A stretch of 64,000 nt of DNA from Lepus europaeus (taxonomy: Eukaryota; Chordata; Mammalia; Lagomorpha; Leporidae), in the NCBI RefSeq assembly GCF_033115175.1, contig NC_084834.1, positions 93,825,808-93,889,807 on the forward strand, read 5' to 3'. The notes beneath the pieces are model-generated. The model was not told the origin of the DNA and ran no database searches. It was given only the letters and a program-made list of their open reading frames with translations. The translations under genes and the position numbers were made by a program. Positions 32,894 through 43,600 of the stretch are shown piece after piece (within the stretch, counting starts at the first letter, position 1; each line of letters opens with the position of its first letter).

Positions 32894-33750
32894 TAAGGTT
32901 TTATTTTGTTTTGTTATTAAGTGAAAAGAAACACCATCCTTATATCACCTTATCCTCAACTTACTGGACCTAGCTGTAGGATAATTCCTTTTCAGTTAAC
33001 TGAAGAGAGGAAATTTAGTGTCCTTGGTTTATGACATCAGTATGCTACAGACCTAACTAATGGCTTAATTGCGCTTGTACTACAAAAGCTTCATGTCTGA
33101 AAATAGTGTCCCAAAGCACAGAAAATAGAAAAGGCCATCATTGCAGCTCAGATGCTGGGGTTTCATTAGATGTTTTCCTTTCTGACAATGATTTTTTTTT
33201 TCCCCTCTTACATACAAGGACCTTCAATTATCAAATGACATGATTGATTTTTCAACAAAAAATTGTCTTACTAGTTTTAACATGCACATACAGATAATAA
33301 GACTGCTCCCCTCTCTGCAGGGAATCCCCCCTTTAGAGAGAAAATTAGATTCTTAAAGAATTTCCTCCAACTTGTTAACTACCGATGCACAGATTAGAAG
33401 AACTGTACTGTGTAGTTCATCCCACCTGCACTTCCTCCTTAATACACCCAACAAGAGGTTCTAATCAAGGTTTTATTGGCTTACTGTGTTCTGAATAGAA
33501 ATCTGAACAAAATTTCAATTAAAAATATTCTTTCTTGAAGGTGGTTCCTTTCCTTTCTTTTTACATAAATGTAAGCTTTTTACCCATTCAGATCAAACAA
33601 GTTGTGTAGGGAAGATTGGGGATTATGTTGTTGAGAGGATGGCTGATGGAAGGTTTTTGTGCACAATACCAGTTTCATGTTTTAATACTTTTCTGCTTTG
33701 TTGTGATGTAGTCTGTGGAACAGAGATAAAAAATTCTTGCCCCATAATTT
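32894..33750. other. Unassigned stretch
   Basis: No recognisable repeat or exon. Confidence 0.5.
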
Positions 33751-33764
33751 AAATTAAGGTTAGA

Positions 33765-34124
33765 CGGGCCTGTGTTATAGTGTAGCAGGTTAAGCCACAG
33801 CATACAATTCTGGCATCCCATATGAGTGGTGGTTCAAGTCCCAGCTGCTCCATTTCCAATCCAGCTCCTTGCTAAAGTTCCTGGGAACACGGTGGAAGAT
33901 GGTCCAAGAACTTAGGCCCCTGCCATCCACATAGGAGACCCAGATGGAGTTCTAGGCTCCTGACTTTGACCTGGCTTAGCCCTGACCATTGTGGCCATTT
34001 AGGGAGTGAACCATTGGGTGGAAGATTGATCCATCTCTGTTTCTCTCTCTCCCTCTCTCCTCTTCTCCTTCTTTTCTCTTTCTCCCTCTCTGTCAGTCTG
34101 CCTTTCAAATAAATAAATCTTAAA
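33765..34124 (+). mobile_element. CSINE, plus strand, first of two at one target site
   Basis: Head gggcctgtgttatagtgtag, full body with a long CT-rich run, tail aataaataaatcttaaaa. Target-site duplication aaattaaggttaga at 33,751-33,764, repeated as aaattaaggttata at 34,125-34,138. Confidence 0.94.
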
Positions 34125-34138
34125 AAATTAAGGTTATA

Positions 34139-34484
34139 CGGCTGGCGCCGTGGCTCACTAGGCTAATCCTCCGCCTTGCGGCGCCTGCACACCGGGTTCT
34201 AGTCCCGGTCGGGGCACTGATCCTGTCCCGGTTGCCCCTCTTCCAGACCAGCTCTCTGCTGTGGCCAGGGAGTGCAGTGGAGGATGGCCCAAGTTCTTGG
34301 GCCCTGCACCCCATGGGAGACCAGGAGAAGCACCTGGCTCCTGCCATCGGATCAGCGCGGTGCGCCGGCCGCAGCGCGCCTACTGCGGCGGCCATTGGAG
34401 GGTGAACCAACGGCAAAAGGAAGACCTTTCTCTCTGTCTCTGTCTCACTGTCCACTCTGCCTGTCAAAAATTTAAAAAAAAAAA
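34139..34484 (+). mobile_element. Young CSINE, plus strand, second at the same target site
   Basis: Head ggctggcgccgtggctcact, GC-rich body, cctgtcaaaaatttaaaa tail. Flanked by aaattaaggttata at 34,125-34,138 and 34,485-34,498. The target sequence thus occurs three times. Confidence 0.95.
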
Positions 34485-34602
34485 AAATTAAGGTTATAAT
34501 GATTATATAACCAGAGATTGTGGCAAATGTAGTCAAAGTTCTGTGTTTTTTTTTTGTGTGTGTTTTTTTTTTAAAGAAACAGCCTGAAAATTCTTTTCTA
34601 AA

Positions 34603-34900
34603 GATTAGTTTCTAGTATATTTTTATTTATTTGAGAAAGAGACATTTGCAGATAGATGAAGAGCTACTATCTGCTGATTTACTCCCCAAATGCCTACAAG
34701 CTGTGGCTGAGCCAAGACTGAATCAGGAGTTGGAAACTCAATCCATGTCTCCTGTGCAGGTGGCAGGAGCCCAGTGATTTGAGTCCTCTCTGCTGCCTCC
34801 CTGGCTCTCTGTTAGCAGGAAGCTAGAGTCAGGAGCTAAAGCTAGACATTAACTATTGCTGGGTGCAAGAATCCCAACTGCTTGGCTAAGTGCCTGCTCC
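34603..34900 (-). mobile_element. Old CSINE, minus strand
   Basis: ttttatttatttgagaaaga, ctactatctgctgatttact, 'gcctacaagctgtggctgag', head ggctaagtgcctgctccc. Confidence 0.83.
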
Positions 34901-34947
34901 CTGAGAATTATTTTTCTTTTGCATATATTACCCTGATGGTTCCAGGG

Positions 34948-35064
34948 GTTGGGAGCCCCTTCCCTCCCTTCCCCTCCCCTTCTCTCCTTCCCGCCCCCCC
35001 CCCCCTTTCTCCCTTCCCTTCCCTTCTCCTTCCCTCCTTCTTTATTTATTTATTTATTTATTTT
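34948..35064 (+). repeat. CT/C-rich low-complexity tract and (TTTA)n
   Basis: Pure pyrimidine stretch including a run of 12 Cs near 34,993-35,005, followed by ttta repeats that start the next SINE tail. Confidence 0.9.
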
Positions 35065-35308
35065 TTAAGATTTATTTATTTGAAAGAGTTACGCAGAGGG
35101 AGAGAGAGAGAGGTCTTCCATCTGCTGGTTCACTCCTCAACTGGCCGCAATGGCCAGAGCTGCGCTGATCTGAAGCCACGAATTTATTCCGGGTCTCCCA
35201 AGTGCGTGTAGGGGCCCAAGCACTTGGGGCATCTTCTACTGTTTTCCCAGGCCATAGCAGAGAGCAGGATCAGAAGAGGAGCAGCTGGGACTTGAACCAG
35301 CACCCACA
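35065..35308 (-). mobile_element. CSINE, minus strand, head truncated
   Basis: ttaagatttatttatttgaa, ggtcttccatctgctggttc, body to gaaccagcacccacatccc; no tRNA-like head. Confidence 0.9.
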
Positions 35309-35311
35309 TCC

Positions 35312-35492
35312 CTTCCTTCTTATTTATTTGAAAGGCAGAGTTAGAGGAAGAGACAGAGAGGAATGCAGGAGCCCAAGCACTGGGCTGTCTTCCAGTGCTT
35401 TCCCAGAAGCATTAACAGGGAGCTGGATTGGAAGCGGAGCAGCTGAGACTCGAACCAGGGCCCATATGAGATGCTGGCGCCACAGGTGTTTG
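35312..35492 (-). mobile_element. CSINE fragment, minus strand, internally deleted
   Basis: Tail cttatttatttgaaaggcag jumps to gaggaatgcaggagcccaag, so the central part is missing. Continues to gatgctggcgccacagg. Confidence 0.87.
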
Positions 35493-35494
35493 TT

Positions 35495-35813
35495 TGTTTT
35501 TATTTTTTTGACAGGCAGAGTGGACAGTGAGAGAAAGGTCTTCCTTTGCCGTTGGTTCACCCTCCAATGGTTGGCGCGCTGCGGCTGGCGCACCGCGCTG
35601 ATCCGATGGCAGGAGCCAGGTGCTTCTCCTGGTCTCCCATGGGGTGCAGGGCCCAAGCACTTGGGCCATCCTCCACTGCACTCCCTGGCCACAGCAGAGA
35701 GCTGGCCTGGAAGAGGGGCAACCGGGACAGGATCAGTGCCCCGACCGGGACTAGAACCCTGTGTGCAGGCGCCGCAAGGCGGAGGATTAGCCTAGTGAGC
35801 CGCAGCGCCGGCC
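35495..35813 (-). mobile_element. Young CSINE, minus strand
   Basis: gacaggcagagtggacagtg, full GC-rich body, head gagccgcagcgccggcc. It lies against the previous SINE fragment and is followed by a 22-base T run. Confidence 0.93.
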
Positions 35814-35840
35814 TTGTGTTTTTTTTTTTTTTTTTTTTTT

Positions 35841-36121
35841 AACAAGGGAGTACTTGTAAGAAATTTAGTTTGTCTTAGCACTGTTTAAGTTTTACTGTTG
35901 CTTTGCTCAGAAAAGTATAATTTTTAGGATAAACATTTAATTTAGGAGATACCAGTTATTTTAGGTTCTAGTATAGTTAAATATTTCTTATGGAAAATAT
36001 AATTTTGTTTTTATAGTAAAAAAAAATCAGTAGTCTGGAACATGAATTACAGTTTTAAATGACTCTCATTGTTATATTCCTGACTTGGGCTGTTAATTTC
36101 ATGGCATTGTGTGAACGTAAT
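35841..36121. other. Unassigned spacer
   Basis: AT-rich, no call. Confidence 0.5.
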
Positions 36122-36135
36122 ATTAATTAAATTCA

Positions 36136-36459
36136 GGCTGGCGCCACGGCTCACTAGGCTAATCCTCTGCCTGTGGTGCCAGCACCCCAGGCTCTAGGCC
36201 CGGTTGGGGTGCCGGTTCTGTCCCGGTTGCTCCTCTTCCAGTCCAGCTCTCTGCTGTGGCCCGGGAAGGCAGTGGAGGATGGCCCAAGTCCTTGGGCCCT
36301 GCACCTGCGTGGGAGACCAGGAGGAAGCGCCTGGCTCCTGGCTTCGGATTGGTGCACGTCGGCAGTGGCGGCCATTTGAGGGGTGAACCAACGGAAGGAA
36401 GACCTTTCTGTCTCTCTCTCTCTCTCTCTCTCACTAACTCTGCCTGTCAAAAAAAAAAA
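36136..36459 (+). mobile_element. Young CSINE, plus strand
   Basis: Target-site duplication attaattaaattca at 36,122-36,135, repeated as attgattaaattca at 36,460-36,473. Full body and poly(A). Confidence 0.95.
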
Positions 36460-36534
36460 ATTGATTAAATTCATTCTTACATAAATCAGGTTTTTTATAC
36501 TATTTCTTGACCTCTTTACTTAGTATAGAATTAG

Positions 36535-36710
36535 TCATATGTGTATAAAGTTAATTGAAAATAGATCTTAGTAAAAAATAAGAATGATAATAAGAGAGGG
36601 AGGAGGAAGAGGGGTGGGAGTTGGGTGAGAAGGGTGGGTATGGTGGGAAGAATCACTGTGTTCCTAAAGTTGTTTTTATGAAATGCATGAAGTTTGTAGT
36701 CCTTAAAAAA
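36535..36710 (+). mobile_element. 5'-truncated L1 3' end, plus strand
   Basis: tgtgtataaagttaattgaa, a G/A-rich stretch at 36,593-36,650, then gttcctaaagttgtttttat and poly(A). Same plan as the L1 3'UTR at 2,650-3,046 but a different subfamily. A CSINE joins its poly(A). Confidence 0.7.
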
Positions 36711-36723
36711 AAAGGTTTCTGGG

Positions 36724-37042
36724 CTGGCGCCATGGCTCACTAGGCTAATCCTCCACCTGCGGCGCCAGCACACTGGGTTCTAGTCCTGGTTGGGGCGCTG
36801 GATTCTGTCCTGGTTGCTCCTCTTCCAGTCCAGCTCTCTGCTGTGGCCCAGGAGTGCAGTGGAGGATGGCCCAAGTCCTTGGGCCCTACACCCGCATGGG
36901 AGACCAGGAGAAGAAGCTCCTGGCTTCGGATCAGCGCGGTGTGCTGGCCGCAGCGGCTATTGGAGGGTGAACCAACGGTAAAGGAAGACCTTTCTCTCTC
37001 TCTCTCACTGTCTACTCTTCCTGTCAAAAAAAAAAAAAAAAA
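36724..37042 (+). mobile_element. Young CSINE, plus strand, in an L1 poly(A) tail
   Basis: Target-site duplication aaggtttctggg (about 36,712-36,723 and 37,044-37,055). Head ctggcgccatggctcactag; poly(A) tail of about 20. Confidence 0.94.
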
Positions 37043-37256
37043 AAAGGTTTCTGGGGAAAAATAATAAATTGAATCTATTCTAATTTTATTTCTATGCTGG
37101 TTTTTATGCTTACTTCAATGAATGAGGTTAAGGCAATGATTTATGTGTAACCTGTCTCAAATTTCTAAGTTCTATATAAAATTTATCAGTGCTGAAATGT
37201 ATCCTTATAGCTGTACCTCATAAAAGCTGGAGTAGGTGTTAAAACAATTAAATGGA

Positions 37257-37461
37257 GGGACTGGCGTTGTGGCATATTGGGTTAGACTGTTGCCTTAACG
37301 CTGGCATCCCATGTGGGCTCCAGTTTGTGTTCTAGATGTTCAACTTCCAATCCAGCTCCCTGCTAATGTGCCTGGGAAAGCAGTGGAAGATGGTCCAAGT
37401 CCTTGGGCCCCTGCAAGCAGTGGGAGACCTGAAAGAAACTCCTGGCTTTGGTCTGGCCCCA
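37257..37461 (+). mobile_element. CSINE, plus strand, 3' truncated
   Basis: ggactggcgttgtggcatat head through ctggctttggtctggcccc, then it stops without a tail. Confidence 0.87.
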
Positions 37462-37979
37462 TAAGATTTTGTCTAAATCTTTCTCATTGTATTTGTTGGT
37501 GCATCAAGTCTTCTAACATCAAAGAGATTAAGATTGTGCTGAAATATTTAGTTGAAAAGTAGATAGTATTTTTATTCTGTCTAAAGAGATAATAAGGAAA
37601 CACTGTCAATAAGCCTGACCATTTAGGGATTTTTCTAGTAGCAGCAATGATGAATCTATGATGATGAATCTGGGCTGATCTAACCACATCCTTACACCTA
37701 GTTCCCTTCTTAATTGTTCCTTTTTCATGAATTCCTGTTCTGTGCTGGCACTCTGCTAGGCACTTGGTGATTCATGGAGAAAACACATTTCCAAGACAAA
37801 AGACTTGGTGACGTAGTCTGTGATCACATAGCTTTCATCATCTTGAGTTCTTAACAAGTCAATCTGTTGGCTGTATATATTGTATAGAGTTGCTGTGAAG
37901 AAAATTAACACAAAAATATTGCCTTGTAAAATTTCACAAACACATGGGTACCTTTCTAAATATAAGCTGATTTAGTGGT
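37462..37979. other. Unassigned stretch, small L2-like piece
   Basis: ctgtgctggcactctgctag at 37,740-37,760 resembles the reversed L2 tail. The rest is unassigned. Confidence 0.45.
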
Positions 37980-38284
37980 TTTTTTTGTTTGTTTGTTTTA
38001 AGATTTTATTTATTTGAAAGGCAGAGTTAGAGAGCTCTTCCATCTGCTGGTTCACTCCCCAAATGGCCACAATGGCCAGAGCTTGGCTAAGCCTAAGCCA
38101 AGAGCCAGCAATTTCTTCTGTGTCTCTCATGTGGGTGCAAGGGCCCAAGCACTTGGCCCACCTTTCACTGGTTTCCCAGGTGTTTTAAGTGACCTGGATT
38201 GGAAGTGGAGCATCCAGGACTAGAACAATATGGTATGCTGGCATTGCAGGTGGTGGCTTTACCCACTGTGCCACAGTGCAGGCT
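37980..38284 (-). mobile_element. CSINE, minus strand, first of a run of three
   Basis: (gttt)n tail, ctcttccatctgctggttc, head cactgtgccacagtgcagg. Confidence 0.9.
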
Positions 38285-38290
38285 CCTGAC

Positions 38291-38350
38291 TTTTTTTTTT
38301 TTTTAAGATTTATTTATTTATTTGAAAGAGTTACACAGAGAGAGAAGGAG

Positions 38351-38386
<36 letters not shown>

Positions 38387-38643
38387 CTTCCATCTGCTGG
38401 TTCACTCCCCAAATGGCCACAATGGTTGGAGCCGCATCGATCCAAAGCCAGGAGCTAGAGCTTCTTCCAGGTCTCCCACATGGGTGCAGGGGCCCAAGGA
38501 CTTGGACCATCTTCTACTGCTTTCCCAGGCCATAGCAGAGAGCTAGCTGGATCAGAAGTGGAGCAGCTGGTTCAAACCGGCACACATATGGGATGCCAGC
38601 ACCACAGGCAGCGGCTTAACCTGCTACTCCATAACACCGACCC
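38291..38643 (-). mobile_element. CSINE, minus strand, second of three
   Basis: Poly(T), long GA run (38,339-38,383), full body, head actccataacaccgacccc. Confidence 0.92.
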
Positions 38644-38651
38644 CCCTGATT

Positions 38652-38961
38652 GTTTTTTTAAATATAAATTTTATTTGTTTATTTTTGTGTTGTTTGAAAG
38701 AGAGAGAGAGAGAGAGATCTTCCATCTGATTCATTCCCCAAATGTCTGCAGTAGCCACGGCAGGGACAGGCAGCAGCCAGGAACCTGGACTTAATGCAGG
38801 TCATGAGCGTGCCGTGGCCGTAAGCCATCACCTGCTGCCTCCCAGCATGTGCATTAGCAGAATGCTGGAATCCAAAGTGGAGCCTGGACTTGAACCAGAC
38901 ACTCCCATATGGGAATCAGTGTCCCTGGTGGCTCCTTAATGGTTGTACCAAACACCCACCC
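38652..38961 (-). mobile_element. CSINE, minus strand, third of three
   Basis: tttttaaatataaattttat tail, (ga)n, ccaaatgtctgcagtagcc, head gtaccaaacacccaccc. Oldest-looking of the run. Confidence 0.88.
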
Positions 38962-39375
38962 TTGACTAGAAGTGAAAATATGGGAATTTATACTTAATTC
39001 TGTTAATCTCAGAAAGTACTCTTACAGGAGAAAGATTATCTGATTTCAGATATGATTTTGGTAGTTGTGAAGAACTGGAAATTTAAGGAGAGGTAAAGGT
39101 TGGGAGTCATCACTGTTAGGAAAGTAATAAGAAGTTGTTTGAGGGTTGATTAAATGCACCTAGATGCCTGTTAAATAACATCACTTTTTTAAAGAGGCCT
39201 ACCCTATAAAAGTAGTGTTTTAGCAGGAAAATCATCTGAAGGATTGTCATTGCCTTGATTGATAAAATGTTATAATGTTGGCCAGTGTATTTTGTTTTCC
39301 TTCTCTGCTGCTCTTTATATTACTGAATATTTCTAAGGAAAAAAAAAACTCTAAAGAAATTGTTATTCCAGTTTA
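38962..39375. other. Unassigned spacer
   Basis: No recognisable repeat or exon. Confidence 0.5.
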
Positions 39376-39667
39376 TAAAGGCATTGTGGTGTAGCTGGTT
39401 AAACCACACTTGGAACCCTTGCATTCCTTGTGGGAGTGCCTGGGGTTAATTCAGTTTCCTATTTATGCAGGAGGCAGAAGATGATGGCTTAAGTACTTGA
39501 GTCACTGCCACTTACATGGGAGACCCAGATTTAGTTCTGGTCTCCCAGCTCCACTTGCTCCTGCCCTGACTGTTGTGGATTGTGTTCATTTGGGGAATGA
39601 TCCAGTATTCATTTTCTGTCTCTGTCTCTTTCTCTGTCACTACCTTTCAAATAAAAACAAACTTTAA
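39376..39667 (+). mobile_element. CSINE, plus strand, diverged
   Basis: aaaggcattgtggtgtagct head, gtgggagtgcctggggtta, acctttcaaataaaaacaaa tail hosting the next SINE. Confidence 0.88.
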
Positions 39668-39681
39668 AAACAAAGGTGGTA

Positions 39682-40023
39682 AGGCCCGCGCCGTGGCTCA
39701 ACAGGCTAATCCTCCGCCTTGCGGCGCCGGCACACTGGGTTCTAGTCCCGGTTGGGGCGCCGGACTCTATCCCGGTTGCCCCTCTTCCAGGCCAGCTCTC
39801 TGCTATGGCCCGGGAGTGCAGTGGAGGACGGCCCAAGTGCTTGGGCCCTGCACCCGCAAGGGAGACCAGGAGAAGCACCTGGCTCCTGGCTTCGGATCAG
39901 CGAGATGCGCCGTCCGCCGCGGCCACTGGAGGGTGAACCAATGGCAAAGGAAGACCTTCCTCTCTGTCTCTCTCACTATCTACTCTGCCTGTCAAATAAA
40001 TAAAAAATAAAAATAAAAAAAAA
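39682..40023 (+). mobile_element. Young CSINE, plus strand, in a SINE tail
   Basis: Target-site duplication aaacaaaggtggta at 39,668-39,681 and 40,024-40,037, perfect. GC-rich intact head and B-box-like ggttctagtcccggttggg. Confidence 0.95.
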
Positions 40024-40146
40024 AAACAAAGGTGGTAGAACATGAAATTAAAAGATAAGTTTATAAAAATACATAAATACTCTGGCTCACTTAGCACCTT
40101 TTAAAATATGTTAGAACTCTTAATCATGTGAAAAATATTTACTCCA

Positions 40147-40468
40147 GTTTTTTTTTTTTTTTTAAGATTTATTTTATTTATTTGAAAGGCAGAGTTACAG
40201 AGAGGAAGAGATCTTCCATTTGTTGGTTCACTCCCCAAATGATCGCAATGGCTGTGGCTAGGTCAGACCAAAGCCAGGAGCCCAGAGCTTCATCTAGGTC
40301 TCCCACATGAGTGCAGGGACCCAAGGACTTGGGCCATCTTCCACTGCTTTCCCAGGCACATTAGCAGGGAGCAAAATCAGAAGTGGAACAGTTGAGACCT
40401 GAACTGGCGCCCATATGGGATGCTGGCACAGCAGGTGGTATCTGAACCCACTACTCCACATGCTGGCC
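40147..40468 (-). mobile_element. CSINE, minus strand
   Basis: Poly(T), aagatttattttatttattt, full body, head actccacatgctggcc. Confidence 0.92.
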
Positions 40469-40795
40469 GACAAAGTATTTTTTACAATGGTATATGCTAT
40501 AAAAGCAAGAATCCATGCTTATGATTCCTTTAAAACTATTATTTAATCTATTTAAACATATTTAAATAACCTAACTACTTCAATGAGGGACGTTTTAAAG
40601 ATTTTATAACTATTTTTACAATTAGTTTTTTAACCTATAGAAGTATTTAAAATTTGTATGATGAAGCAGTCCAAAATGACTTTTGTGCCATTATAATCTG
40701 TATATTAAGCCAATAATTTATATAAAAGCCATGTATCTATGTTTGTCTTTCAAGCCATATAAATGAAACCCAAAAGTGGTTAAAATGATGAGGTT
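40469..40795. other. Unassigned AT-rich spacer
   Basis: No recognisable repeat or exon. Confidence 0.5.
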
Positions 40796-40799
40796 CTAT

Positions 40800-40985
40800 T
40801 TGGGTATTTATTGGGGTTAGGCACTATCATAACTTTGCATGTAGGATATTATTTGTCTCTACAACAATTTTGTGAGGATTGAAGAGGCTTAATGAGTTGC
40901 CATATGTCACACAGCTAGTTGGTGTGGAACAGACATTTGAGTCCTCCACAGTCAGTTACCTTAACCATAACTTTGCAACTTCTAA
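40800..40985 (-). repeat. MIR SINE, minus strand
   Basis: gttaggcactatcataactt, 'gaagaggcttaatgagttgc', gtcacacagctagttggtgt lie in reversed MIR order and are well recognisable. Confidence 0.8.
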
Positions 40986-41169
40986 AATGAGCAGTATCAA
41001 GGTAGGACAAAAAGGTACCTCAATTTACATAGGAAAGATGAAAGCAGTCTAATTTGAAAATCTACATTTTTGAGATTGTTCAGACTTTTAAACAGTTGTT
41101 CTTGCAATGGTATTTTCTTTTCAGTCTTTTTTTTTTTTCCCAAGGTACCCCTCTGCTAACCTATTACTT

Positions 41170-41345
41170 TTGGTCTTCACAGCATTATTTATAGAGATAT
41201 AAAATTGGAAACAACTTTAATAGCTCACAGAAGAAGAATGAAAGTTTCTGAATCCTTACAATGGATTTTTGTGACCAACAAAAATCAGATTGATGGAGAG
41301 CTTTTTTTAGCATAGAAATATAATGTCAAATAGAAAAAAAGATAA
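41170..41345 (+). mobile_element. Ancient L1 3' fragment, plus strand
   Basis: cacagcattatttatagaga, 'ttggaaacaactttaatagc' and 'cttacaatggatttttgtg' resemble the end of old L1 ORF2. Decayed. Confidence 0.5.
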
Positions 41346-41543
41346 AACTTATTAAAGTGTTTGTTTTACTTTATTTTTATTAAAACATTTATTTAAAAGA
41401 GGCCAGAAAAACCAAAAATGCCTATATTGGTGGTAATATAAGGGGAAATCAACCCAATTTATGAGAAGAGTACATTGTGAAAAATTCATAATGTAAAAAG
41501 TATCTACTCTGTTGAGTTGAGAAATAGACTTTAGCATTTAAAT
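41346..41543. other. Unassigned spacer
   Basis: No call. Confidence 0.5.
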
Positions 41544-41858
41544 AAAAGATTGGTTGATTTATTTATTTGAAAGCCAAAGTGACAGGAAGAAACAGAGAGA
41601 TCTTCCATCTGCTGGTTCACTCCCCAAATGGCCACAACAGCTAAGGCTCAGCAGGGTAAAGCCAGGAGGCAGGAACATCTTCCTGGCGTTTCATCTATGT
41701 CAGGAATTCAAATACTTGAGCCATCATCTGCTGCATGTCAGGTGACTTAGCAGGAAGCTGTACTGGCAGTGGAGTAGCCAGGACTTGAACTGGTATTCTG
41801 ATATGGAATGTGGGTGTACCAAATGGCTGCTTAACCTGCTGTGCCACAAGTGTGCCCC
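41544..41858 (-). mobile_element. CSINE, minus strand
   Basis: gatttatttatttgaaagcc, ccatctgctggttcactcc, head ctgctgtgccacaagtgtg. Confidence 0.88.
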
Positions 41859-41879
41859 AGATTTTGATATTTTGCTGGA

Positions 41880-42185
41880 TTTTTTTTAAAAGATTTATTT
41901 ATTTGAAAGACAGTTACAGAGAAGAGAGATTGTTCATCTGATGGTTTACTCCCCCAAGTGGCTGCAATGGCTGGGGTTGGGCCAGGAGCCTGGAACTCCG
42001 TCTGGGTCTCCTATGGGGGTAGCAGGGACCCAAGTACTTGAGTCATCTTCCACTGCTTTCCCAGGTGCATTATTAGTGAGCTGGATTGGAAGTACAGTAG
42101 CTGGGACAGAAATTGGCGCCCATACAGGATGCTGACCTCACAGGTGGTGGCTTAACCCACTGTGCCACAATGCCTACTCCAGCCC
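41880..42185 (-). mobile_element. CSINE, minus strand
   Basis: Poly(T), aaaagatttatttatttgaa, 'caagtggctgcaatggctg', head cactgtgccacaatgcctac. Confidence 0.9.
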
Positions 42186-42294
42186 CTGGAATATTTTTCA
42201 TTTAAATGTGGAAGCAGCTTGGCTGATTCTGATTCTAATGCATTGTACTATTTTAGCCAATTCTTTAAACAAAGTAGAAGATGTACTTGAGGCT

Positions 42295-42475
42295 GAATTA
42301 CTGTTAAAGATGTTTAGGTAATAATAATGATAGTATACAACTTTAAAATGTACTGTTGGACATAACGCTTTAGCTCCTCAAAACAAGTAGATCCTGCTAT
42401 TATCTCCATTTTTTACAGGTACAGAAAGTGTGAGATGGAGTTTGATTAACTTAAGATAATAAATGGCAGTAATTC
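42295..42475 (-). repeat. Probable MIR, minus strand
   Basis: tagatcctgctattatctcc followed by attttttacaggtacagaaa matches the conserved reversed MIR core ('attatccccattttacagatgaggaaa' region). Confidence 0.6.
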
Positions 42476-42640
42476 CAAAAGTTAATGGAAAATGGTCAAA
42501 AAATTTTTGAAATCTATACATATGAGAGGTATCCACAAAGTTAGTAGAAATTGTGTCTTACGAGGAAACTGCATGGATTTCAAATTTTTTTTGAACCAAA
42601 ATTTATCTTAATTAAATTTTTCAAAAACTTTTAAAAAATC
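42476..42640 (+). mobile_element. Mariner-like MITE pieces
   Basis: atttttgaaatctatacata and ctgcatggatttcaaatttt share the interior of the copies at 1,549 and 58,446. Two partial copies may be fused. Confidence 0.45.
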
Positions 42641-42761
42641 CTTTCCTAAGTAGTAAGTGGGAGAGTTAGCATTTTACATCTAGCAATCTGGTTCCAAAGC
42701 CTATATATATACTTAAACACATACAGATACTTTATTTCATTAAATTCATTTCTCTGATGGA

Positions 42762-42832
42762 GTGGGAGTTGAGTGCATTGGTAAAGCCATTGGTTGGGAT
42801 GCTCGCGTCCCTTAATGCCCACCTTAACAGAT
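42762..42832 (+). mobile_element. CSINE head fragment, plus strand
   Basis: gtgggagttgagtgcattgg, taaagccattggttgggatg, then it is lost. Confidence 0.6.
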
Positions 42833-43256
42833 ATTCTAGCAAAAATCAGTTAAAACTTTTAGTTGAGGGTCAGAGTAATGGTTTTTGTTAAGGTATAGCC
42901 TTCATTCCATGCTTAGTGGGTTCAAAAATTGTCCTTTGGTTTGGTTGACAGCTGTTATTTACAGAACTCAAACTGTTGGTAACAACTAAGATTTTTTTCC
43001 CCCTTCTTGACAAATATTGTGTACAACTGAAGTTGGATCATTTTCCCTTTAGGAAGGGAACCTAGGTGTGTTTCAATTCCTTTATTTTGTAGAGTACTAG
43101 GTGCAAAGAATTTAGGAGTATAGAAATTTGTTAGTGTCTTCTAGTTTTCTTGGTGTAAACATGAATTCTGAAGACTGATTATTAAGTTACTCTTTTGTAC
43201 CTGAAGTTCCTATTTTTATTTTCTGGTTAAATATAATGCATTGGGAGGAAGGTGTG
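42833..43256. other. Unassigned stretch
   Basis: No recognisable repeat or exon. Confidence 0.5.
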
Positions 43257-43266
43257 CCAGAAAATA

Positions 43267-43590
43267 TTTTTTTTAAAGATTTATTTATTTGAAAGGCAGA
43301 GTTACAGAGAGGCAGAGAGAGAGAGAGAGAGAGAGAGAGGTCTTCCATCTGCTGGCTTACTCTCCAGATGGCCACAATGGCTGGAACTGTGCTGATCCAA
43401 AACCAGGAGCTTCATCCAGGTCTCTCACGTAGGTACAGGGGCCCAAGGATTTGGGCCATCTTCTATTGCTTTCCCAGGCCATATCAGAGAGCTGGATTGG
43501 AAGTAGAGCAACCAGGACTTGAACCAGCACCCATATGGGATGCCAGCACTGTAGGTGGTGGCTTTACCCGCTATGCCACAGTGCTAGCCC
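43267..43590 (-). mobile_element. CSINE, minus strand
   Basis: Perfect target-site duplication ccagaaaata at 43,257-43,266 and 43,591-43,600. GA run; head ccacagtgctagcccc. Confidence 0.94.
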
Positions 43591-43600
43591 CCAGAAAATA

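Noticed and set aside
34120..34536. Long frame (138 codons) on the minus strand, and similar frames at 15,871, 35,202 and 6,981
   Set aside because: These are translations of GC-rich CSINE bodies. The same peptide-like text recurs at every young CSINE.
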